Source: Bacteroidales bacterium
GTDB lineage: Bacteria > Bacteroidota > Bacteroidia > Bacteroidales > ML635J-15
Assembly (NCBI GenBank): GCA_003249955.1
Contig: QKHS01000068.1
Span: 25,037 to 89,036, forward strand
Direction: 5' to 3'
Length of the DNA: 64,000 nt
In this document: one piece after another, positions 43,886 through 53,056 of the stretch
How the letters are laid out: each line of letters starts with the position of its first letter
Position numbering within the stretch: position 1 is the stretch's first letter
Position numbers and translations under genes: made by a program
The notes under the pieces: model-generated
Told to the model about the DNA's origin: nothing
What the model saw: only the letters and a program-made list of their open reading frames with translations
The model's database searches: none

Positions 43886-45691
43886 CTACTTCCCTACCCC
43901 CACATCAATCGTCCTGATCAACGGATGTCTGTATTTCGCAGGAAAATCAGGGATTCTGTTTCCGTCCGAATCGGAGAATGACTGCAGATATTTTACCATT
44001 GCAATCCATTCTTTTCCTTCCTGAACTCCGGGAGTGTCAGCATCAAAATCTATCCATGTGGTTTTGTTGTCTTTTATCAGTTCTCCTGAGATGTTCTTGG
44101 GTTCAACTTTTACCAAACCAAAAGTCATTCCCTTGATCTCGGATACAAACTCCAGCATGTAAGAGTTAGCTGTCAGGCTATATAGAGTTTTATTATCTTT
44201 AGACATGTCAACTTCTTTGCCGCCTATTTCTATCTTTTGAATTTTTTTCAACAGTCCTTTATTTCCGTCATAATAAATATTAACCCCGCTAAAAAAGCAG
44301 TAATAAGAAGGTTTTTGCTTAGGTGCGACAAGTAAAAGTTCTATAACATTTTTCAATTCGTGTGCAGTAAGATAAACCTGTGCAAGCGGATACCCGGGAA
44401 CACCGTCCTCTCCTTCTCCAAGGCTTACAATCCTGAATATATCCGGCACTGTCTGCACTCCGTTATTTCCGACTCTGACTTTATCCCTTACCATACCTGC
44501 TGCAATAAGCGTGATATCTGTTTTTACAGGACTGAAAGTGTTAACATAGTACAAAATTGCATCAGAGATTACCGGGCCCAGATTGCTTGAGTCCAGATCG
44601 CCATACTCGTCACAAATAAGTTCATAGTCTGTTTCGGCCAGCGGGCGGAAATACCCCAGCCCCATAGGCCTGAGTATAGAATCATCAATCATCCTTATTC
44701 TGCCGGCAATTTCCTGATGTATCTTGCAATCGCCGTATATATTGTCATCAACGGGCAGTAGCTGATACTTTGCAGAAACAATTTTACCATCCTGAATATT
44801 AAGCTCAAACCTGCCAATATTTTTTCCCTGCGAGCCTGTCTGAACAATAGGAACGCCATTAACCCAAACAGGATCAAAAATCTCAGTATGAGTATGACCG
44901 CTCACAATTACGTCGATTCCTTTTACTTTTTCGGCCAGTTCAACATCTTCTCCTGTCCAGTTTCCTTTTTTATCTTTTGTAACACCTGAATGTGACAGGC
45001 ATATCACCAGATCAACTTTTTCTTCTTCTCTAAGAGTTTTAACAATTTTCTTAGAGGCTTTTATTCTGTCGGTTATTTCAAGCGGAGCTGCATTGGGAGC
45101 AACCTGCCTTGAATCTTCCCCTATAATCCCAAAAATACCGATTCTGAATCCGCCTTTCTCAACAATCTGATATGGCCTTACGATACCAATAGTATAAAGA
45201 TCTTTAAACCAGTCATCGTCCTCAGATTTTTCATCAAATTTGACATTGGCAAGTGTTAACGCCGGGATTTCGCCGTTTTGCAAACTTGTATTTATTATCC
45301 GGGTAAGGGTTTTCGGGCCAAAATCAAACTCATGATTTCCCAATGAAACCACATCGTATCCCATTTTATCCATTAAGTTTAGCTCAAAACCTGAACTTGC
45401 CTCAAAAATGTGGAAAAATGTCCCCATCAGAAAATCTCCTGCATCAACCACTAACAGGTTCTCAGGATTTTTCAGCTTTTCGGCATCTATAATCGCGGCT
45501 ATTCTGGCAAATCCTGCACGGGTTGAATCATCTCCCACCAAACAGGGAGTATATTCCGATTCCGGCGAAAATCCTGTAAGATTACTGTGCAAATCATTAG
45601 TATGCAATATTACCAGTTTTCCGGACTTCTGCTGTGAATAAACAAAAACAACACATAAAATTAAAACTGCTGAGAATAAAATTCTTTTCAT
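43886..45691 (-). CDS. 5'-nucleotidase / 2',3'-cyclic phosphodiesterase (UshA-like)
   Basis: 601 residues from MKRILFSAVLILCVVFVYSQ, a signal peptide; a longer frame starts upstream of the terminator. The N-terminal metallophosphatase domain has LHTNDLHS (first metal pair), VVDAGDFLMG, SLGNHEFDFG, DVIVSGHTHTEIF. The C-terminal domain (about 350-560) binds the nucleotide. It hydrolyses extracytoplasmic nucleotides or sugar-nucleotides for nucleoside and phosphate salvage. Confidence 0.9.
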   Translation of the reverse strand: MKRILFSAVLILCVVFVYSQQKSGKLVILHTNDLHSNLTGFSPESEYTPCLVGDDSTRAGFARIAAIIDAEKLKNPENLLVVDAGDFLMGTFFHIFEASSGFELNLMDKMGYDVVSLGNHEFDFGPKTLTRIINTSLQNGEIPALTLANVKFDEKSEDDDWFKDLYTIGIVRPYQIVEKGGFRIGIFGIIGEDSRQVAPNAAPLEITDRIKASKKIVKTLREEEKVDLVICLSHSGVTKDKKGNWTGEDVELAEKVKGIDVIVSGHTHTEIFDPVWVNGVPIVQTGSQGKNIGRFELNIQDGKIVSAKYQLLPVDDNIYGDCKIHQEIAGRIRMIDDSILRPMGLGYFRPLAETDYELICDEYGDLDSSNLGPVISDAILYYVNTFSPVKTDITLIAAGMVRDKVRVGNNGVQTVPDIFRIVSLGEGEDGVPGYPLAQVYLTAHELKNVIELLLVAPKQKPSYYCFFSGVNIYYDGNKGLLKKIQKIEIGGKEVDMSKDNKTLYSLTANSYMLEFVSEIKGMTFGLVKVEPKNISGELIKDNKTTWIDFDADTPGVQEGKEWIAMVKYLQSFSDSDGNRIPDFPAKYRHPLIRTIDVGVGK

Positions 45692-45732
45692 GATTAAATT
45701 TTTTAGCTTAGCGAAAATACCCATTTAAATTT

Positions 45733-45770
45733 AAAAAGGGATGAAAAACTTATGTTAATTTCATCCCTTT
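45733..45770 (-). terminator. Rho-independent terminator of the flavodiiron gene
   Basis: On the minus strand AAAGGGATGAAA pairs with TTTCATCCCTTT (12-bp perfect stem; 45735-45746 with 45759-45770) and is followed by a short T run. It lies 22 bases past the flavodiiron stop and about 40 bases before the nucleotidase start. Confidence 0.75.
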
Positions 45771-45792
45771 CATAAAATCAGTTTTTTTGTAA

Positions 45793-46998
45793 TTAATTTG
45801 CAATCAGTTTACCGGCAAATTTTCTTCCGTATTCAGCCAATTGCTCTTTTTGATCGGTATCAGGCCTGAATTTCATTGCCATAGGTGTCTCAAACATACA
45901 GAACTTAAGGGCTTTTAAATTCGCTTCGATAATTTCTACTGCTTCTCCGCTCCATCCATATGATCCAAAAGCTGCAGCAAGTTTCATTCTGTCCCGCAAA
46001 GGATTAACCACTGCAAACATTTTGTAAACCGGCAACAACGAATTCTGATTTATCGTAGGGCTTCCTACCAGTAAAGCATCTGCTAAAACAAGTTTCGAAT
46101 CCAGTTCTCCTAAATCTATTCTTTCAATATCCAGAATTTCGACTTCTACCTGATCGTTTTCCCTTATTCCTGATGCAATTGCATGAGCCATATCTCCCGT
46201 GTAACCGTAAGCTGAAACGTAAGTAATCAACACTTTTTTTCTGGGATGCTCATTTAAAGCCAGATACTCTTTTGCATATTGCTCGCTGAGTTCAATTATC
46301 CGTTTATGATTCGTTCTCAGTATAGGCCCGTGTCCGTTTGCAACCACATCAATTTCAAGATGCCTGATTTTTTCGATTGCTTTTAGCATGAATTTGCTGT
46401 ATGGCTTTAAAATAACATCAAAATAATATTTGAATGCATCATCGTAGTTGCCTACCAGATCGTCATACATTTCTTCGTGACAAAAATGAGCTCCGAATGA
46501 ATCGCAGGTAAAAAGCACTTTTTCTTCAACCAGGTAAGTATAAATTGAATCCGGCCAGTGAAGATTGGGTGCTCCTATAAATTTAAGAGTTTTATTGCCA
46601 AGGCTTAGTTCATCACCGTCTTTAACAACAATATACTCAAATTTTGCCTGATGCATATCCTGCAAATACTTTATTGCCTGTCCGCTACCAACGACAACAG
46701 CCTGAGGAGCAATCTCAAGCAGACGTGCAAGACTTCCAGAATGATCCGGCTCTGTATGATCCATTATTATGTATGAAATCTCAGACGGATCTGTAACAGA
46801 TTTTACTTTTTCAAGATATTCATCTGCAAACTTTTCTTTTGCTGTCTCTACAATAGCCTTCTTTTCAGCATTAATAAAATAAGAATTGTAAGTTGTCCCG
46901 TATTCGGTCTCCATGACAATGTCAAATACTTTAATGTCAAAATCAAGTATCCCGATCCACTTCACACTTTCACTTACATTTAAAACTTTAGAGTTCAT
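45793..46998 (-). CDS. Flavodiiron protein (FprA/ROO-type A flavoprotein)
   Basis: 401 residues. The metallo-beta-lactamase-like domain shows the diiron ligands: His81-x-Glu83-x-Asp85 (IIMDHTEPDHSG), His in NLHWPDS, Asp in LFTCDSFGAH and a late His in VANGHGPILR. The C-terminal flavodoxin domain (about 255-401) begins VLITYVSAYGYTGDMAHAIA. It reduces O2 to water or NO to N2O in anaerobes. Divergent from the universal stress gene; monocistronic by terminator. Confidence 0.93.
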   Translation of the reverse strand: MNSKVLNVSESVKWIGILDFDIKVFDIVMETEYGTTYNSYFINAEKKAIVETAKEKFADEYLEKVKSVTDPSEISYIIMDHTEPDHSGSLARLLEIAPQAVVVGSGQAIKYLQDMHQAKFEYIVVKDGDELSLGNKTLKFIGAPNLHWPDSIYTYLVEEKVLFTCDSFGAHFCHEEMYDDLVGNYDDAFKYYFDVILKPYSKFMLKAIEKIRHLEIDVVANGHGPILRTNHKRIIELSEQYAKEYLALNEHPRKKVLITYVSAYGYTGDMAHAIASGIRENDQVEVEILDIERIDLGELDSKLVLADALLVGSPTINQNSLLPVYKMFAVVNPLRDRMKLAAAFGSYGWSGEAVEIIEANLKALKFCMFETPMAMKFRPDTDQKEQLAEYGRKFAGKLIAN

Positions 46999-47063
46999 TT
47001 AAATAATATTTTTTTGGTTTTAAATTAATAATTTTAATTAGTTTCGCAATTTACATTAAACAA

Positions 47064-47906
47064 ATGAAAGATACAAAGGTTCAGAATATTTTAGTTTATA
47101 CCGACTTTTCTCAGGTTGGGGAAAAAAGCTTGCAGTGGGCTATTTTCCTTGCAAAAAAGTTTAAAAGAAGACTACAGATTATTCATGTTATTAATGAAAA
47201 TTCATACATATATTTCAGTAAAAACGATGTCCGTGCTGAAGTTGGTAAAGCGCTATCGGAATTGTGTGTAAAAATAAAGGAAGAACATAATATTGACAGC
47301 GAATATTTTGTTGATGAAGGATGTACATGCACTATTATAAATTCAACTGCCGAACGTATTGATGCTTTTTTAATCGTGATGGGAAACCATGGCAAAAATG
47401 ATCCTCAGTTTTTATCAGGCCATGCTGCAATAAAAATTATCCGTAAAGCCAGAATTCCGTATTTTGTTGTTCAGAAAAATTCTCCGGATCCGGACGACAG
47501 AAAAAACATTGTTCTTCCACTTGATTTTCAGAAAGAAATGAAAGAAAAAACCGGCTGGGTTACTTATTTCGCAAAAAACATCAAAACAGCCATTGACATT
47601 GTTTATTTTGCAAATCCCGACGACAGGGTAAAGAACAATATTAAGTTCTGTACCAAATTTTTTGATAAGTTTGAACTTACTCACAAAAACCATGAATTGG
47701 CAAAATCAGGAAATTCTATAAACACAAGTGCCGTAAAACTTGCAACAGACTCAAACGCGCTTTGCGTTACCATTCTTACAACAAAAGAAGAAACTTTTCT
47801 GCAACGCATATTCGGACTGCCGGAGACTTCAATAATTTCCAATCCTTCGGGCATCCCGGTATTGTGTATTAATCCGAAAAAGGATTTGTATATTCCGTGT
47901 ATCTAG
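47064..47906 (+). CDS. Universal stress protein, two UspA-like halves
   Basis: 280 residues. The first half is a clear UspA domain (QNILVYTDFSQVGEKSLQWA ... DAFLIVMGNHGKND, SGHAAIKIIRKARIPYFVVQ). The second half (about 150-280) is a divergent Usp-like fold. The ATP-binding G-2x-G-9x-G(S/T) pattern is present only in part. Divergent from the flavodiiron gene with a 65-base intergenic region, so both may answer the same oxygen or redox signal. Confidence 0.85.
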   Translation: MKDTKVQNILVYTDFSQVGEKSLQWAIFLAKKFKRRLQIIHVINENSYIYFSKNDVRAEVGKALSELCVKIKEEHNIDSEYFVDEGCTCTIINSTAERIDAFLIVMGNHGKNDPQFLSGHAAIKIIRKARIPYFVVQKNSPDPDDRKNIVLPLDFQKEMKEKTGWVTYFAKNIKTAIDIVYFANPDDRVKNNIKFCTKFFDKFELTHKNHELAKSGNSINTSAVKLATDSNALCVTILTTKEETFLQRIFGLPETSIISNPSGIPVLCINPKKDLYIPCI

Positions 47907-48173
47907 CCTAAAGCACAGATGTGATTATAACGCTATTTGTTATCAAGCCATTTTCTGTATTTTTCGTCTGCTATAATTCGTTTTGAGTTTAAAATAGTTT
48001 TAAGTAATACTTTTCAATTTAAGGCTAATTGTGCATTATATTTTGCTGCAAATTATCGAACCGAAGCTCAGCGAAGCTAATTTTCACGAATGGGATTTTA
48101 AAGTTTTATGCATAAAGTTGTTTCGAGCAACTCTTTTTCAGTACAAGCTTGCGGGGAAAAAGCATTCGGGGTA
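47907..48173. other. Non-coding upstream region of sodB
   Basis: About 270 bases with no credible gene. It includes GAAGCTCAGCGAAGCTAA, a short internal repeat. The downstream 48174-48353 carries a promoter candidate and a long leader. Confidence 0.4.
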
Positions 48174-48206
48174 ATTGGCAAATTACATTTCATGTTCTTA
48201 ACTTTG
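48174..48206 (+). promoter_or_regulatory. Candidate promoter of sodB with long leader
   Basis: ATTG at 48174-48177, 21 bases, then TAACTTTG at 48199-48206, an exact -7 match. Transcription would begin near 48213, giving a leader of about 140 bases. A weaker CATTTTTG box nearer the gene is an alternative. Confidence 0.4.
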
Positions 48207-48353
48207 TAACAGAAAGTCAATCATTTTCGTTTTTACTCTATCTATTCAGAACCATTCTAAATTTCTTGTTTTTTGTATATTTCCGCAAACATTTTTGTAC
48301 ATTGCATGTTCTCAATAACGTAACAAAACAGTTTAACAAAAAAATATTTAATT

Positions 48354-48926
48354 ATGATTACATTGCCGAAATTACCTTATGAAATGAATGCTCTGGAACC
48401 TCATATCAGTGCAAAAACAGTAGAATTTCATTACACAAAACACCATCAGGGGTATGTGAACAAATTAAATTCCCTGACAGAAGGAACTCCGTTTGCCGGA
48501 AAATCTCTGGAAGACATAGTAAAAAACTCTGAAGGAGCAATGTTTAACAATGCCGCCCAGGTATGGAACCATACTTTTTACTGGGAAGGATTTTCAGCAA
48601 ATCCACAGGAGCATCCGTTAGAAGAACTGGCTGAGATGATTAATGAAAAATGGGGATCTTTTGACAAATTCAAAGAAGAATTTACAAATGCTGCCATAGG
48701 ATTGTTCGGTTCAGGATGGTTATGGTTAGTAATTGACAAAAACAAAGAATTGAAGATTACAGGAACATCAAACGCCGCAACTCCTTTAACTACAGGAGAA
48801 AAACCATTGCTGACATGTGATGTATGGGAGCATGCTTATTACCTCGACTATCAGAACCTTCGTACAAACTACCTTAACCATTTCTGGGAAATTGTTGACT
48901 GGAAGAAAATTGAAGGCAGATTATAA
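48354..48926 (+). CDS. sodB: Superoxide dismutase, Fe type
   Basis: 190 residues. Metal ligands are His26 (FHYTKHHQGY), His73 (AAQVWNHTFYW) and Asp/His in CDVWEHAYYLDY near residue 157. Gln69 in AAQVWNH is the Fe-type signature (Mn enzymes place this Gln elsewhere). It dismutates superoxide in the cytoplasm. Monocistronic, followed by a strong terminator. Confidence 0.95.
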   Translation: MITLPKLPYEMNALEPHISAKTVEFHYTKHHQGYVNKLNSLTEGTPFAGKSLEDIVKNSEGAMFNNAAQVWNHTFYWEGFSANPQEHPLEELAEMINEKWGSFDKFKEEFTNAAIGLFGSGWLWLVIDKNKELKITGTSNAATPLTTGEKPLLTCDVWEHAYYLDYQNLRTNYLNHFWEIVDWKKIEGRL

Positions 48927-48933
48927 CACTCAG

Positions 48934-48960
48934 GACCCGCTTAAGCGGGTCTTTTTCTTT
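48934..48960 (+). terminator. Rho-independent terminator of sodB
   Basis: GACCCGCTTAAGCGGGTC (48934-48951), a perfect palindromic stem, then TTTTTCTTT. It begins 7 bases after the sodB stop. Confidence 0.92.
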
Positions 48961-49020
48961 GTATAAGATTTTGAAAAAAATCTTTACTTTTACAAAAAAA
49001 CATTTTGTGTCTAACTTATT

Positions 49021-50211
49021 ATGGCAGTAACAGTTGAAAATCTGAATCTGATTGATGTATTATCAGGGGTTATTCCGTTGATGCTGGCATTTACATTTAC
49101 TGTATTAAGTTTTTTTGTTAAGAAAAAGAGAACTATTTCTGATATTTTGCTTACCGTTTTCTTTTTATTTCTTGGTATAATCCTTTTAGAATTTTTCCTT
49201 ACTTTTATTCACGAAAATAAAATAGCCCTGAAATTTCTGATAATCTTTGTTCCGGTTTTTCAGGCTGTGTCTCCGCTTAAATATCTGTATATAAAATCAT
49301 TAAGCAGTCTTACTCCGTTAAACAAAAAAGCATTTCTGCATTTTATACCGTCATATCTCAGCATGTTTATTTTGCTTATAATCAACTTGTTCTTCAACTC
49401 GTTCATTGAACGTGATGCATACTGGAATATGTTAATAGTTATGATTATAGGCGGCGCAACTGTTCTTAACCTGATTTATATTTCGAAATCAATAATTATT
49501 TACAGAAAGCATAAAAAGAATACCGGGAATCTTTTCTCTTACGAAAGTGGCGTTGACCTGAAATGGATGCGGTTTGCAATTGCAGGTTATATTATGTTTT
49601 TTGCATCTATTGCACTTATCGAACTTGTTGACTTTAAAGGAGACGAATATTTTTTGCCCGTAGTATATTCTGTTTACCTGTTTTACCTGATACTTAACGG
49701 GTTAAAGCAAAAACCGATTGCTGACATATTTAACGGAGACATTAAATATCAGGTAAAAAGTACTGATCTTGAAAATTATGTCACTCAGAAAAATGTTCCG
49801 GAAAAAGAATCTGCCCTAAGTTCCGAAGCCGACAGCAAATACAAATCATCTTCACTTAAGGACGACACAAGAATTAAAGAAATTGCAGATTTACTGATAA
49901 AACATCTTGAAAGCAGCAAAGTTTATTTAGATCCCGGTTTAAACCTTATGGATGTTTCGCGTCAGTTAGGAATAAATTACAAATATATTTCACAGGCAAT
50001 AAATCACAATTTTAATAAAAACTTCATCAGCCTTATTTCCGAATACCGTGTTAACGAGGCAAAACAAATGATTGTTAATCCTGAAAATGACAATTATACC
50101 ATAGAAGCAATCGGAGAACTTTGCGGTTTTCAATCCAAATCAACATTTTACACAACATTCAAAAAAGTTACCGGTCAGACTCCTATGCAGTTTAAAGAAG
50201 TTGCAATATAA
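49021..50211 (+). CDS. AraC-family regulator with N-terminal multi-pass membrane domain
   Basis: 396 residues. About seven hydrophobic helices fill residues 10-240 and are followed by a linker and an AraC helix-turn-helix pair at about 295-396 (NLMDVSRQLGINYKYISQAINH, EAIGELCGFQSKSTFYTTFKKV then TGQTPMQFKE). This is the common membrane-anchored AraC type of Bacteroidota. It is convergent with the adhesin operon and could sense an envelope or surface state; targets are unknown. Confidence 0.88.
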   Translation: MAVTVENLNLIDVLSGVIPLMLAFTFTVLSFFVKKKRTISDILLTVFFLFLGIILLEFFLTFIHENKIALKFLIIFVPVFQAVSPLKYLYIKSLSSLTPLNKKAFLHFIPSYLSMFILLIINLFFNSFIERDAYWNMLIVMIIGGATVLNLIYISKSIIIYRKHKKNTGNLFSYESGVDLKWMRFAIAGYIMFFASIALIELVDFKGDEYFLPVVYSVYLFYLILNGLKQKPIADIFNGDIKYQVKSTDLENYVTQKNVPEKESALSSEADSKYKSSSLKDDTRIKEIADLLIKHLESSKVYLDPGLNLMDVSRQLGINYKYISQAINHNFNKNFISLISEYRVNEAKQMIVNPENDNYTIEAIGELCGFQSKSTFYTTFKKVTGQTPMQFKEVAI

Positions 50212-50243
50212 AACGGGAACAGCATTGCTGCCATTCCCGTTTT
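50210..50243. terminator. Bidirectional terminator between convergent genes
   Basis: AAAACGGGAA (50210-50219) and TTCCCGTTTT (50234-50243) form a 10-bp stem with A/T-rich flanks on both sides, between the AraC stop and the OmpA-family stop. Confidence 0.8.
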
Positions 50244-50262
50244 AAAGCTGACACAAAATGTA

Positions 50263-52092
50263 TTATTTACTAATCTTAACAATCGTAAATTCTGTCCGGC
50301 GGTTCCCGGCATGTTCTTCTTCAGAGCAGTTGCAGTCAGGACAATTATTAATAGGTTTTGACTCACCATAACCTTTGCCATAAATCTGATTCTGATTGCT
50401 TATTCCTTTCTTAATATAATCTGCGGCAGACTTTGCCCGTTTATCCGACAACTGAAGATTGGAGTAATCGCTGCCTCTGCAATCGGTATGGGAACTAAGT
50501 TCAATCACAACATCAGGATTATTGTTAAGAAATTCAATTACTTTATCAAGTTCAATTGCAGCATCTTCTCTGATATCCCATTTTGCCAGATCGTAATAAA
50601 TAGGCTGTAAATCTATTATCTTAGAGATTTCCAGTTTTTCTTCCGCCTTAACACACATAAAATTTTCTCCGGGAATTACAATTTCTCCGCCGTTTTCAAT
50701 TACCATATTAACAACTATTTTCTTATTCAGATAGCCTTTTTTGCTGAAAGATATCATCAGATTAACACTGTCACCACGTTGATAAACAGCCGGGAATTCC
50801 CATGATATTCCGTCAATAGCTGAAACACCGGTATAAGCATCTTCTCCATCACAGTTAATGCTGACTTTCATTCCGGTAATGGTTATTCCGGCCTCATCAA
50901 CAGGCTTAATAACAAACACAGGATGATCCTCCATAACAATATTAAAATCAATAAACTCATTCATATCATCCGTTTTGCTGGAAACATCATAATCATTGTC
51001 AAAATAGTCTTTATGCGAAACAGAAATGTTATAATAAGAATTTCTCTGTGCTTCAAATTTATATTTTCCCTGTACATCCGTTCTTATCGAAACAGCCTTT
51101 CCTTTTGCATCTTTATAAACAATCAGAGCATCTTTTACGATATTACCTCCGGCATCGGTTACTACTCCACGTATTTTAAGAGGCTTAACATTTGAATTCC
51201 AGATATAAACATCATCGCTCCCCTTACCTCCTGCTCTGTTTGAACTAAACATTCCCGATTCCTCACCGGATTCTGAGGTTACAATTGAAAATGCAAAATC
51301 ATCTGCTTCCGAATTCAAAGGAGGCTCTAACCTCTCTCTGAATTTAAAATGATTATTTTCAATTACAGACCGGTAAATATCCAAACCTCCGTAACCGCCA
51401 TCCTCACCGGAAGAAAAATATAAAACATTTAAATCTGATATAAACGGAAACAGTTCGCTTTTTGAAGTATTGATCTCATCTCCAAGGTTTTCAGGTTTTC
51501 CCCAAACAAAGTTATTAAATGGAATTCTGTAGATGTCAGACGCTCCTTTCCCTCCGGGCATATCAGATGCAAAATACAGATATCTACCATCTCCGCTCAA
51601 ACAAGGATGTGCAACCGAATAATCCACGGAGTTTAAAGGGAATTCCTTTATTTCGCCCCAGGCTCCGTTTTCGTAAACTATATAAAATATCTGAAGATTC
51701 ATCCGGTTATTACTATTGTAGCGTTTATTTTTCTGATAATAAGCACTCCCTGTAAAAAACACGAGGTTTTTATCCTTGCTGAAACACAAAGGTCCTTCAT
51801 GAAATTTAGAGTTGATTGCTGAAAGTAAAAGCCGGACTTTAGGATCGTCAGAATCTGAAAAAACATCATGAAACGCACGACCCGTTGTTTCATCCTCTGC
51901 AGAAAACAAGGAGATATCTTTTTTATCTGAAATATAAATAACGGAATTATCATAAAGGACAGATGCATATTCTGACATTTCGGAATTAATATCAGAAGAA
52001 TAGATACTGTATCTGTCAGATTGAGAATCGGCTCTCTCTATGCCAATTATAAGCACACAAAATGTGAGCACAATATAAACTGCTTTTTTCAT
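50263..52092 (-). CDS. OmpA-family protein with PD40 repeats and carboxypeptidase-like domain (PorE-like)
   Basis: 609 residues with a signal peptide (MKKAVYIVLTFCVLIIGIERADSQ). About 40-290 hold PD40/WD40-like blades (HPCLSGDGRYLYFASDMPGGKG then ASDIYRI; LNVLYFSSGEDGGYGGLDIYR), 300-390 a carboxypeptidase-like regulatory fold (IRGVVTDAGGNIVKDALIVY), and 490-609 a peptidoglycan-binding OmpA domain (IELSSHTDCRGSDYSNLQLSDKRAKSAADYI). Such proteins link T9SS/gliding complexes to peptidoglycan. It follows the PorP/SprF gene by 19 bases in the adhesin operon. PorE itself usually also has TPRs, absent here. Confidence 0.87.
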   Translation of the reverse strand: MKKAVYIVLTFCVLIIGIERADSQSDRYSIYSSDINSEMSEYASVLYDNSVIYISDKKDISLFSAEDETTGRAFHDVFSDSDDPKVRLLLSAINSKFHEGPLCFSKDKNLVFFTGSAYYQKNKRYNSNNRMNLQIFYIVYENGAWGEIKEFPLNSVDYSVAHPCLSGDGRYLYFASDMPGGKGASDIYRIPFNNFVWGKPENLGDEINTSKSELFPFISDLNVLYFSSGEDGGYGGLDIYRSVIENNHFKFRERLEPPLNSEADDFAFSIVTSESGEESGMFSSNRAGGKGSDDVYIWNSNVKPLKIRGVVTDAGGNIVKDALIVYKDAKGKAVSIRTDVQGKYKFEAQRNSYYNISVSHKDYFDNDYDVSSKTDDMNEFIDFNIVMEDHPVFVIKPVDEAGITITGMKVSINCDGEDAYTGVSAIDGISWEFPAVYQRGDSVNLMISFSKKGYLNKKIVVNMVIENGGEIVIPGENFMCVKAEEKLEISKIIDLQPIYYDLAKWDIREDAAIELDKVIEFLNNNPDVVIELSSHTDCRGSDYSNLQLSDKRAKSAADYIKKGISNQNQIYGKGYGESKPINNCPDCNCSEEEHAGNRRTEFTIVKISK

Positions 52093-52111
52093 AACTTACG
52101 TGTTTAACAAA

Positions 52112-53020
52112 TTAAAAATAACGAGGGCTGGTATGATTTTTCGTACCAAAGTTAAGATCGTAAATTACCGACAATTCGTGCGATCCTCCCTGATATCCTC
52201 TTAACATTGAAACACTGTAATCATAAGAATAAGCAATTCTCAACTGATTGTTTATCTGAAGTGCCGCCAAAGCACCTGCAGCATCGTTTAACCTGTAAAT
52301 TAAGCCAAACCACAGCTTATCTTTAAAGATAAAACTGGCTGTAGCTTCGGCAGAAAAAGGAGCTCCGCCCACATACCTCATCATAACAGACGGGCGTAAC
52401 TTTATCTGCTCGTTCAGGCTTGCAATAAATCCGCCGGACAAATAGTAATGTCTTTTGTGCTGCCAGCTTACAGATTGAGTTGTATAATCTGTTTCTACCA
52501 GCTCCGGCACGCTAAATCCTGCAAAACCTTTTGGGTTGCTGAAATAAAGACCTGCACCGAAAACAGGTTTAAAAGCATTTATGTCATTCTGAAAAGATAA
52601 ATCATCCGGGTCAACATTTTCAAGATTTGTGAGATTTACAACCGAATTATTAAAACCAGCCATTAACCCGAATAGCAAATCAGATTTCTCTGACAATTTA
52701 AGCTTATAAGAAAAATCTGCTTCAAACATAAATACTTTCACAGGCCCGGCAACATCACGACCTAATGACAAACCTGCTCCTACCTGATTCTTCAAAGGAG
52801 TATTTACACTAAAAGTCTGTGTTTGCGGTGCTCCTTCAAGCCCGACCCACTGGTGACGGGTCGTTGCAATAAATGAAACATAATCAGAACTACCCGCATA
52901 AGCCGGATTAAGAACAAGCTGATTAAACATGTAATGAGCAAACATCGGATCTTGCTGGGCTGATAAGTTAAGAGTACTTATCGTCAGCATTATTGTTACT
53001 GCTATATATAATTTTTTCAT
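52112..53020 (-). CDS. PorP/SprF family type IX secretion outer-membrane protein
   Basis: 302 residues with a signal peptide and the family hallmarks QQDPMFAHYMFNQLVLNPAYAG and RHQWVGLEGAPQTQTFSVNTP, then a barrel ending ELSVIYDLNFG. In Flavobacterium SprF is needed to export its neighbour SprB, and such genes are usually paired with a protein bearing a type-B gliding C-terminus. Here that partner is the giant adhesin encoded 36 bases upstream. Confidence 0.93.
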   Translation of the reverse strand: MKKLYIAVTIMLTISTLNLSAQQDPMFAHYMFNQLVLNPAYAGSSDYVSFIATTRHQWVGLEGAPQTQTFSVNTPLKNQVGAGLSLGRDVAGPVKVFMFEADFSYKLKLSEKSDLLFGLMAGFNNSVVNLTNLENVDPDDLSFQNDINAFKPVFGAGLYFSNPKGFAGFSVPELVETDYTTQSVSWQHKRHYYLSGGFIASLNEQIKLRPSVMMRYVGGAPFSAEATASFIFKDKLWFGLIYRLNDAAGALAALQINNQLRIAYSYDYSVSMLRGYQGGSHELSVIYDLNFGTKNHTSPRYF

Positions 53021-53056
53021 TGTTTAAATTTTAATGCGTTAATAATAACATCTGTC

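Noticed and set aside
47907..48173. Riboswitch-like region before sodB
   Set aside because: No known riboswitch core could be recognised; only short internal repeats are present.
48149..48382. 77-aa plus-strand open frame before sodB
   Set aside because: No coding look and overlaps the sodB start; the region contains promoter-like elements instead.
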